Source: Planktosalinus lacus
GTDB taxonomy: Bacteria; Bacteroidota; Bacteroidia; Flavobacteriales; Flavobacteriaceae
Length of the DNA stretch: 64,000 nucleotides
Direction of reading: 5' to 3'
NCBI RefSeq assembly: GCF_014640155.1
Contig: NZ_BMGK01000004.1
Span: 107,350-171,349 of the forward strand
In this document: positions 57,759 to 64,000 of the stretch, one piece after another
Numbering within the stretch: position 1 is the stretch's first letter
Layout of the letters: every line of letters begins with the position of its first letter
The notes under the pieces: model-generated
Database searches by the model: none
Seen by the model: only the letters and a program-made list of their open reading frames with translations
Told to the model about the DNA's origin: nothing
Position numbers and translations under genes: made by a program

Positions 57759-60239
57759 CTAAAACTGAAACCCAAAAGAACCGGTCACACCAAATGATCG
57801 GGCACCCTCATTTTCAAAGTAATTACCCCTGAAATTAAAGTCCATCCTGAAGATTTTAAATATATTTCCAATACCAAAACTGTACTCATAATAGATATCC
57901 TCCGGTGCCTGATAAACAATATTGGATGCATTTAAAGCGCTGTTGGCCTCTGAAATCTGACCATAAATAGCTCTGAATCCAATAACCTCTCTCAGGTTCC
58001 AATCTCTCAAAAAACCTATTCTGGAAAATAAACGGCCACCAAAATTGTGTTCCAGATGAATTGATGCATAAGTGTCACTCACAAACTCATAATAATCAAG
58101 TAAGGTAAATGTATTGTAAATACTGAACAAGGTTTGATTACCGGGAACGGGACTCAGCAAACCAAGTGGCACTTCTCCAAATATTTTACCCATTTCAACA
58201 GTAGAATAAAGACGACCTAATCCACCTATGTTCCAGGGCTGCGTATAAAGTGTCTGTAACTTTTTATATTCAAAATCTCCTTCAAGTATACCCTCAACCC
58301 CATAAGTATACCCTAAAAAAAACTGAGGATACTTCCCTGAATTAATAATCAATCGTTCCACACCAAACCCCGATGTGCGTATACCAGGTGTATAAGTTAA
58401 AGACAGTTCTATTTCAGGTTGTGTTATTTCACTCTGAATCTGGCCGTTTTCATCATAATAATCCATACTAAATGAATCTGTTGCCGATTTGAGCGTACGG
58501 TAAGATGCAGTAGTCCTAAAAGTTAAATCCTTTACGGGCTCGACCTGAAAACCAAATGTGGTAAGGTTGATATTGGTTAATCGGTCATTTGCACCCACCG
58601 AAACCAGTGATGATGAAGCCAGGTTTCTTCCCAGCACATCGTTTGACGTGGTCAAACTGGCGCCGGTTTGTTCCACATCTCTGCGGTTACCACCAAAAAC
58701 AATCAAGCGGCTTTCGCGATCGAGCAACCATTTTCCGGAAATACCATATTTAAATTTATTGTCTTTAAACCCATAAGCCAGAAAACCTTCCAGACGCCAT
58801 TGATCGTTTTGACTGAAATAGGTGCGCCCTCCTGCCCTGACGCGCAATCCTTCGGCTTCATTGTATCCAAAAATTGAAAAGACCGGTCCCAAATCAAAGC
58901 CGGGCAACTCATAATAACCGGATGCCAGAACAGAACCAATATTATAGAGTCTTTGAAACCTGGGTACAGTTTGCAAGGTGTCCAACATCACATAAATTTG
59001 ACGTTCATCTTTATTGAGGGCTTCCATCCTGTTTTCCTCCCAGAACTCATCGGGCCTGTTATATGTTTCACGCCGGTAAGGATCTACTTGTTTTTTGTAA
59101 AAACTGCGATCCTTTTTATTGTCAAAAACATGATTCTCATAAAGTGTGGTGCGTTTTCCATACATTCCCCTGGCTTCCTCTTTTTTAGAGAAACTAAAAT
59201 CTGACATAAAGTGATCGCGTTTCAGAAGGAAAATTGAGTCATTCAGCACATCAAATTCCTGCTCGATATATACCTCCTTCACCCAGTTTATATTCGCACT
59301 TTTGTTAAGGTGCATATTGATTTCTTTAATCGCCCAGGTTGTATCATTCACCCAAAAATCTCCCCTGAAAGTAAGTTCTCCTTTTCGGCGAGGATAAAAA
59401 ATAATGTTATAACACCATTTATCACCCCTAAACGCACTGTCCAAAAGTTTGTAATTGTAAACATCAATTCCTGTTCGGGAAAGCGGACTGGTAAAGGCCT
59501 TGTCAAAAAACTTAAGGTAGTTATCATACACATCATAGTCAGCATACAATTCCTTTACAAATTCAATCATGGCCTGGTTATTACTAAACCCAGAATTCTT
59601 ATTACCTTCAAGCACCTCTTTTTCCAGGTTCATTTCGTTATCACCATATACCTTATAAATGGCTTCATTAATAAAGATGGGTAAATAAGTTTTGCCAGTT
59701 ACATTGGAGGTGTCTGCATAATCAAAAACAAACTCTATTCCCTTAAAAAGTCGGCTGTTCATTAAGGCACTGTCGATGGTGTTTAGATCAAATTCGAGTT
59801 TTTCATATTTGTCATAGTCGTATTGCTTAAACTTTTTAACCCCATTTTCTCTCCTGTTTTCCCAGATTTTTCGTAAAATGTCAATGGCCGGATTGTTTTC
59901 TTTTGAAAGCTTGCCGGTGTATAAAACTACTTCATCCAATTGAGAGGACTCCTCTTCTAGTGTAATTACCAGGTCATAAGAAGTTCTTCGGCCCAATTCC
60001 AGTTCTTTGGTCTGATAGCCCACAAATGAAAAAATAACAGTAGAATAAGTTGTAGAAGATTCAAGATAAAATCGCCCGTTTTCATCGGTAATAGTGCCTT
60101 CATTTGAGTTTTTAAACAGCACATTGGCAAAGGGTACCGGCTCATTGAAAGTGTCAAATAACCTACCGCTCACTTTGGTTTGTGACCAGGCAACAACTGA
60201 GAGCAACAAGCTAATTGTGAGAAGGAGTTTTGCTTTCAT
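57759..60239 (-). CDS. DUF5686/carboxypeptidase-like regulatory outer membrane protein
   Basis: An 826-residue outer membrane protein, starting at the ATG at 60239, which gives a signal peptide (KAKLLLTISLLLSVVAWSQ); the frame extends to 60317 over a 23-bp tandem repeat with no signal. A carboxypeptidase-regulatory-like domain (about 20-105: VSGRLFDTFNEPVPFANVLF) is followed by the DUF5686 region and a beta-barrel end (GVTGSFGFQF). Family function is unknown; it is common in flavobacteria, next to pdhB. Confidence 0.86.
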   Translation of the reverse strand: MKAKLLLTISLLLSVVAWSQTKVSGRLFDTFNEPVPFANVLFKNSNEGTITDENGRFYLESSTTYSTVIFSFVGYQTKELELGRRTSYDLVITLEEESSQLDEVVLYTGKLSKENNPAIDILRKIWENRRENGVKKFKQYDYDKYEKLEFDLNTIDSALMNSRLFKGIEFVFDYADTSNVTGKTYLPIFINEAIYKVYGDNEMNLEKEVLEGNKNSGFSNNQAMIEFVKELYADYDVYDNYLKFFDKAFTSPLSRTGIDVYNYKLLDSAFRGDKWCYNIIFYPRRKGELTFRGDFWVNDTTWAIKEINMHLNKSANINWVKEVYIEQEFDVLNDSIFLLKRDHFMSDFSFSKKEEARGMYGKRTTLYENHVFDNKKDRSFYKKQVDPYRRETYNRPDEFWEENRMEALNKDERQIYVMLDTLQTVPRFQRLYNIGSVLASGYYELPGFDLGPVFSIFGYNEAEGLRVRAGGRTYFSQNDQWRLEGFLAYGFKDNKFKYGISGKWLLDRESRLIVFGGNRRDVEQTGASLTTSNDVLGRNLASSSLVSVGANDRLTNINLTTFGFQVEPVKDLTFRTTASYRTLKSATDSFSMDYYDENGQIQSEITQPEIELSLTYTPGIRTSGFGVERLIINSGKYPQFFLGYTYGVEGILEGDFEYKKLQTLYTQPWNIGGLGRLYSTVEMGKIFGEVPLGLLSPVPGNQTLFSIYNTFTLLDYYEFVSDTYASIHLEHNFGGRLFSRIGFLRDWNLREVIGFRAIYGQISEANSALNASNIVYQAPEDIYYEYSFGIGNIFKIFRMDFNFRGNYFENEGARSFGVTGSFGFQF

Positions 60240-60246
60240 GGAGGCA

Positions 60247-60292
60247 TTTGAGGGTTCTATTGTGCAATCTTTGAGGGTTCTATTGTGCAATC
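60247..60292. repeat. perfect 23-bp tandem duplication in the leader of the DUF5686 gene
   Basis: Two identical 23-base units lie head to tail (60247-60269 and 60270-60292). They end 7 bases upstream of the DUF5686 start codon, within the likely mRNA leader, so copy number could influence translation or be a recent slip. Confidence 0.9.
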
Positions 60293-60368
60293 GATAATTA
60301 ATAACTTTCTGAAACAAAAAACTTCGCCAAAATAAGTGACGAAGTTAATTCAAATATAACAACTATAA

Positions 60369-61346
60369 TTATTTATATAAAACCTTTTTAACAGCTTTAA
60401 CAACATCAGCGCTGTTTGGCAACCACTCTTTTAGTAATCCCGGAGAATAAGGTGCCGGGGTGTCGGCGGTATTAATTTTCACAATGGGCGCATCCAGATA
60501 ATCAAAAGCCTGTGATTGTACCTGATAGGTAATTTCGGTAGCAATGTTTCCAAAGGGCCAGGCTTCTTCAAGTATCACCAGGCGGTTTGTCTTTTTAACT
60601 GAATCCAAAATGGTTTTGTGATCCATTGGTCGAATGGTTCGCAAATCGATAATTTCACAACTGATGTTCTCTTTTTCAAGTTCTTCAGCGGCAGCATAGG
60701 CCTCTTTTATGATTTTACCAAAAGAAACTATGGTCACATCCTTTCCTTCACGCTTCACTTCTGCAACACCAATTGGAATTACATATTCTCCTTCCGGTAC
60801 TTCGCCTTTATCACCATACATTTGCTCACTTTCCATAAAAATTACCGGGTCGTCATCTCTGATGGCCGATTTTAAAAGACCTTTGGCATCTTTTGGGTTT
60901 GAGGGCACAATCACCTTCAAGCCGGGGCAGTTAGCATACCAGCTTTCAAAAGCTTGCGAGTGTGTTGCTGCCAGCTGACCTGCTGAAGCAGTAGGGCCTC
61001 TGAAAACAATTGGAATGTTAAATTGCCCACCACTCATTTGACGCATTTTTGCAGCATTGTTGATGATTTGATCGATTCCTACCAGCGAGAAGTTAAAAGT
61101 CATAAATTCAATGATGGGACGGTTTCCGTTCATTGCAGAACCAATTCCAATACCCGCAAAACCCAATTCTGATATGGGAGTATCAATAACCCTTTTATCT
61201 CCAAATTCATCCAGCATTCCTTTTGAGGCTTTGTAAGCTCCGTTGTATTCAGCAACTTCTTCGCCCATTAAATATATGGTCTCGTCGCGACGCATTTCTT
61301 CACTCATCGCTTCTGCTATAGCTTCTCTAAACTGTATAGTCTTCAT
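60369..61346 (-). CDS. pdhB: pyruvate dehydrogenase E1 component, beta subunit
   Basis: A 325-residue subunit of the thiamine diphosphate-dependent E1 enzyme. Characteristic segments are EAIAEAMSEEMRRDETIYLMGEEVAEYNGAYK (N-terminal, with the TPP-activating Glu region), ELGFAGIGIGSAMNG, and VILEEAWPFGNIATEI with the LDAPIVKINTADTPAPYSP end. The alpha subunit and E2 are not adjacent; a lone pdhB next to etfBA is usual in flavobacteria. Confidence 0.95.
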   Translation of the reverse strand: MKTIQFREAIAEAMSEEMRRDETIYLMGEEVAEYNGAYKASKGMLDEFGDKRVIDTPISELGFAGIGIGSAMNGNRPIIEFMTFNFSLVGIDQIINNAAKMRQMSGGQFNIPIVFRGPTASAGQLAATHSQAFESWYANCPGLKVIVPSNPKDAKGLLKSAIRDDDPVIFMESEQMYGDKGEVPEGEYVIPIGVAEVKREGKDVTIVSFGKIIKEAYAAAEELEKENISCEIIDLRTIRPMDHKTILDSVKKTNRLVILEEAWPFGNIATEITYQVQSQAFDYLDAPIVKINTADTPAPYSPGLLKEWLPNSADVVKAVKKVLYK

Positions 61347-61399
61347 AAATCTTAATCTTGATTAAAATGGAATTTCCAAAAATCTTTATTTTGGATAGG

Positions 61400-61433
61400 C
61401 AAAAATAGCATTATTTCCACTTTATGTGGGATA
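61400..61433 (-). promoter_or_regulatory. pdhB promoter with dyad motif
   Basis: On the minus strand the -7 box TATTTTTG (61400-61407) is preceded by TATCCCACATAAAGTGGAA (61415-61433), which contains a CCAC/GTGG dyad and covers the -33 region. A nearly identical motif lies upstream of the kinase gene at 1204-1221. Confidence 0.45.
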
Positions 61434-61495
61434 AAATAGCAACTTTTAACGGAAATTTATTATGCGTGCATAGCATAAAATTAAAAATATATGAG

Positions 61496-61529
61496 TACCT
61501 TCGTGGCATAAAAACTGACGCTCGTCAGT
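61496..61529 (+). promoter_or_regulatory. etfBA promoter with palindromic operator
   Basis: A -7 box TACCTTCG (61496-61503, one change from TAnnTTTG) predicts transcription from about 61509. Directly after it lies a perfect dyad, ACTGACG CT CGTCAGT (61514-61529). Size and symmetry resemble operators of TetR-type repressors, and the placement just past the start would block transcription. A second, weaker dyad (TTATGC/GCATAA, 61460-61478) lies upstream. Confidence 0.55.
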
Positions 61530-61562
61530 ATGCATTTTTAAATCCAATTAAAATACATTAAA

Positions 61563-62309
61563 ATGAAAATATTAGTCTGTATCAGTCACGTTCCGGACAC
61601 AACTTCAAAAATCAATTTCACCGATAATGACACTAAATTTGACACCAATGGTGTTCAGTTTGTCATCAACCCAAATGACGAATTTGGATTGACCCGCGCT
61701 ATGTGGTTCAAAGAAAAACAAGGTGCCACAGTTCATGTAGTCAATGTTGGTGGTCCTGAAACTGAACCAACTCTTAGAAAAGCACTGGCAATCGGTGCCG
61801 ATGAAGCCATCAGAGTCAATGCAACTCCAACCGATGGCTTTTTTGTTGCAAAACAATTGGCATCAGTAATGCAGGAAGGAAATTATGATTTGGTCATAGC
61901 CGGTCGTGAATCAATTGATTATAACGGGGGTATGGTTCCCGGAATGGTAGCTTCTTTAACCGGAGCAAACTTCGTGAACACCTGCATCAGCCTTGAAGTT
62001 GATGGTAACAATGCAAAAGCCACCCGCGAAATTGACGGCGGTAAAGAAACGCTCAGCACCTCATTACCACTTGTAATTGGAGGGCAAAAAGGATTGGTAG
62101 AAGAAAGTGATCTTCGCATCCCTAATATGAGAGGCATTATGCAAGCCCGCCAAAAACCCTTGAAAGTTGTTGAAGCGGTTGCTGCTGAAAGTGCTACCGG
62201 AATTCAGTCTTTTGAAAAACCTGCACCCAAAGGAGCAGTGAAAATGGTTGACCCTGAAAATGTGGAAGAACTTATTAACCTGCTTCACAATGAAGCTAAA
62301 GTAATTTAA
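61563..62309 (+). CDS. etfB: electron transfer flavoprotein subunit beta
   Basis: A 248-residue ETF beta subunit: KILVCISHVPDTTSKI at the N terminus, NPNDEFGLTRAMWFKE, the AMP-binding stretch DLVIAGRESIDYNGGMVPGMVA, and PNMRGIMQARQKPL (the docking-type recognition loop). With EtfA it carries electrons from acyl-CoA dehydrogenases (one is encoded at 45.1 kb) to the quinone pool. It starts the etfB-etfA operon. Confidence 0.96.
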   Translation: MKILVCISHVPDTTSKINFTDNDTKFDTNGVQFVINPNDEFGLTRAMWFKEKQGATVHVVNVGGPETEPTLRKALAIGADEAIRVNATPTDGFFVAKQLASVMQEGNYDLVIAGRESIDYNGGMVPGMVASLTGANFVNTCISLEVDGNNAKATREIDGGKETLSTSLPLVIGGQKGLVEESDLRIPNMRGIMQARQKPLKVVEAVAAESATGIQSFEKPAPKGAVKMVDPENVEELINLLHNEAKVI

Positions 62310-62362
62310 ACTTGCTGAGTATTTACGAATGAATTTGAAAAAAACAATTAAAGATTAAAACA

Positions 62363-63331
62363 ATGTCCGTACTAGTATATACAGAATCTGAACAAGGTAA
62401 ATTTAAAAAAATAGCGCTGGAAGCAACTTCCTATGCAAAAGGAATAGCTGATATGATGGGCACCACAGTAACAGCTATAAGCATCAATGGAGGAAATGCT
62501 GAGGAACTAGGTACTTATGGCGCTTCAAAAGTACTCGAAGTATCAGATAGCAAACTGGATCAGTTCAATGCAAAAGCATATGCTGATGCCATCGCACAGG
62601 TAGCAAAAAAAGAAAACGCCCTTGTAGTCATTTTGAGTAGCAGTGCTAACAGTAAATTTTTGGCTCCGTTGCTCTCAGTTCAACTTGATGCCTCTTTTGC
62701 ATCCAATGTGGTAGCACTTCCTGAAAGCACCTCACCATTTATTGTAAGATCTAGTGTTTTTACCAACAAAGCCTTTGCAAAAAATGAATTGAAAAACGAA
62801 ATCAAGCTTATTGGACTTTCCAAAAACGCATTTGGTTTAAAAGAAAATAATACAGATGCTTCCGCGGAAGCATTTAGCCCATCCTTAAATGATGCTGACT
62901 TTGCTGTCAAAGTTGAAGCAGTTGATAAAGTCACTGGTCAGGTAACCATTGCCGATGCCGAAATTGTGGTATCTGGTGGAAGAGGTTTAAAAGGTCCGGA
63001 AAACTGGGGAATGATAGAAGAACTCGCCGAAGTGCTGGGTGCTGCCACGGCCTGCTCAAAACCGGTAAGTGATATGGGATGGAGACCCCACAGCGAACAC
63101 GTAGGGCAAACCGGAAAACCGGTGGCCTCTAATTTATATATCGCAGTAGGAATTTCAGGTGCCATTCAACACCTTGCAGGTATCAATGCCTCTAAAGTAA
63201 AAGTCGTCATCAACAACGACCCCGAAGCACCTTTTTTCAAGGCAGCTGATTATGGTATTGTGGGCGATGCTTTTGAAGTAGTTCCTAAACTCATCGAAAA
63301 ATTAAAAGAATTTAAAGTCAATAACGCATAA
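62363..63331 (+). CDS. etfA: electron transfer flavoprotein subunit alpha
   Basis: A 322-residue ETF alpha subunit. The C-terminal FAD domain has VVSGGRGLKGPENWGMIEEL, GWRPHSEHVGQTGKPV and the closing YIAVGISGAIQHLAGI with NNDPEAPFFKAADYGIVGD. It follows etfB by 53 bases. No terminator separates it from the palindromic element downstream, which could itself serve as one. Confidence 0.96.
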   Translation: MSVLVYTESEQGKFKKIALEATSYAKGIADMMGTTVTAISINGGNAEELGTYGASKVLEVSDSKLDQFNAKAYADAIAQVAKKENALVVILSSSANSKFLAPLLSVQLDASFASNVVALPESTSPFIVRSSVFTNKAFAKNELKNEIKLIGLSKNAFGLKENNTDASAEAFSPSLNDADFAVKVEAVDKVTGQVTIADAEIVVSGGRGLKGPENWGMIEELAEVLGAATACSKPVSDMGWRPHSEHVGQTGKPVASNLYIAVGISGAIQHLAGINASKVKVVINNDPEAPFFKAADYGIVGDAFEVVPKLIEKLKEFKVNNA

Positions 63332-63356
63332 TTTTTTATAAATTGTGCCTCTATTT

Positions 63357-63549
63357 AGGGCTGTTTAAGAAGTGGTTTAATCTTTTTTGATTGATGCGAA
63401 AAATGATGATTTTTGTCTCATATGAAGACTTTTTTGAGTTGTATAGCCATAGCTATGGAAGGAAAAAAAGACAAGTATGGGCCTAAAAAGAGCATTTTTT
63501 TAGCCAATTGAAAAAAGTTTAAACCACTTCTCAATAAGTTTTAGCCCTG
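63357..63549. mobile_element. 193-bp imperfect palindrome, MITE-like
   Basis: The whole segment is symmetric about 63452/63453, where the perfect 12-bp palindrome CCATAGCTATGG (63447-63458) lies. The outer arms match best: AGAAGTGGTTTAATCTTTTTT on the left against the inverse of the right arm (63499-63534), with AGGGCT at both tips; the inner arms share broken blocks (AAAAATG, TTTTTGTCT / ACTTGTCTTTTTTT). It encodes nothing. A transposase-less element derived from an insertion sequence, or a large RNA hairpin, both fit. No target-site duplication was identified. Confidence 0.55.
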
Positions 63550-63578
63550 TTTAAACAACCTTTTGGTTTGAATCACTT

Positions 63579-64000
63579 ATGAGCTTAGTTCGACTTAACA
63601 TTAAAGGAATTTCATACAGCCAAACTCAAAACGGAGCCTATGCCCTGATTTTAAGTGAAGTGGATGGCGAACGCAAACTTCCCATAGTGATTGGCGCTTT
63701 TGAAGCTCAGTCAATAGCAATTGCTTTGGAAAAAGAAATCAAACCTCCAAGACCGCTCACCCACGATTTATTTAAAAACTTTGCTGACCGTTTTGAAATA
63801 CAGGTCAAACAAGTGATTATCCACAAATTGGTGGACGGTGTGTTTTTTTCCAGCATTATTTGTGAAAGGGACAAAATAGAAGAAATCATCGATGCCAGAA
63901 CCAGTGATGCTATAGCGCTTGCCCTCCGGTTCAACGCTCCAATTTTTACTTATAAAAACATACTTGAAAAAGCGGGTATTTATCTAAAACCAAGCCCCCG
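63579..64000 (+). CDS. bifunctional nuclease (DUF151) family protein, cut by the window edge
   Basis: The ATG at 63579 opens a frame of 140 codons that runs past the window end. The translation MSLVRLNIKGISYSQTQNG, LPIVIGAFEAQSIAIALE, RPLTHDLF, and DARTSDAIALALRFNAPIF matches the DUF151 family, described as bifunctional DNase/RNase in other organisms. The ordering etfB-etfA-DUF151 is common in flavobacteria. The C-terminal part, usually a UVR-like region in this group, lies outside the window. Confidence 0.88.
   Translation, partial: MSLVRLNIKGISYSQTQNGAYALILSEVDGERKLPIVIGAFEAQSIAIALEKEIKPPRPLTHDLFKNFADRFEIQVKQVIIHKLVDGVFFSSIICERDKIEEIIDARTSDAIALALRFNAPIFTYKNILEKAGIYLKPSP

Noticed and set aside
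60247-60292. Possible CRISPR start (two direct repeats)
   Set aside because: The copies are adjacent with no spacer, there are only two, and no cas genes are near.
60240-60317. 26-residue N-terminal extension of the DUF5686 protein
   Set aside because: It would translate the tandem repeat and bury the signal peptide; the ATG at 60239 is better.

Overview
The window looks like a chromosomal segment from a gliding-type member of the Flavobacteriaceae (Bacteroidota). Four things point there. It is AT-rich. Its promoters fit the Bacteroidota pattern (TTG, about 20 bp, TAnnTTTG) and starts lack Shine-Dalgarno sequences. It carries gliding genes gldA, gldB and gldC and secreted proteins with type IX secretion (T9SS) C-terminal sorting domains. 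Gene order (gatB-like / dcw cluster / engB / gldCB / nadE / regulator / dnaG / polyprenyl synthase / rlmN / queA / aroA / mazG / DUF3857 pair / dtd / rsgA / DAHP synthase) is typical of the family. All functional calls are by eye from the translated sequence; no database was searched.

Layout. 0-2.4 kb: a PAS histidine kinase, a tRNA-Arg with a very strong terminator, a decayed tRNA-Arg copy, and a GatB/YqeY protein. 2.4-17.9 kb (minus strand): a complete division and cell-wall operon, mraZ-rsmH-ftsL-ftsI-murE-mraY-murD-ftsW-murG-murC-ftsQ-ftsA-ftsZ, with overlapping or nearly abutting genes, a triple MraZ-type operator at the front and a terminator at the back. murB, murF and ddl are not in the cluster. 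18-26 kb: an alpha/beta hydrolase, engB, gldCB, nadE, a response regulator without its phospho-aspartate, dnaG, and a polyprenyl synthase. 26-31.7 kb: rlmN and queA interrupted by three probable secreted proteins (two with T9SS tails, one FISUMP). 31.8-40 kb: aroA, a MazG-like protein, two transglutaminase-fold proteins (one intact, one lacking the catalytic residues), dtd, rsgA, and a DAHP synthase-chorismate mutase fusion. 40-46.5 kb: gldA, a thioesterase, a GIN-domain lipoprotein, a PagL-like outer membrane protein, metK behind a SAM-II/SAM-V-like riboswitch, and an acyl-CoA dehydrogenase. 46.5-48 kb: a short AT-rich accessory stretch (GNAT acetyltransferase and a secreted unknown). 48-54.5 kb: an outer membrane beta-barrel with a GLPGLI partner, a secreted unknown, a deoxynucleoside kinase, and a MgtC/DUF4010 membrane protein. 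54.5-64 kb: a membrane pyrophosphatase next to a soluble one, a DUF5686 outer membrane protein, pdhB, etfBA, a 193-bp near-palindromic element, and the start of a DUF151 nuclease gene cut by the window edge.

Most of the window is conserved housekeeping synteny. No CRISPR array, prophage, intact transposase or obvious defence system was seen. The most interesting signals are small: the riboswitch with an extra hairpin before metK, the 193-bp symmetric palindrome, the MraZ operator, a perfect dyad operator at the etfBA promoter, the tRNA remnant, and three proteins whose signature residues are replaced (response regulator, DnaG zinc finger, transglutaminase paralogue).
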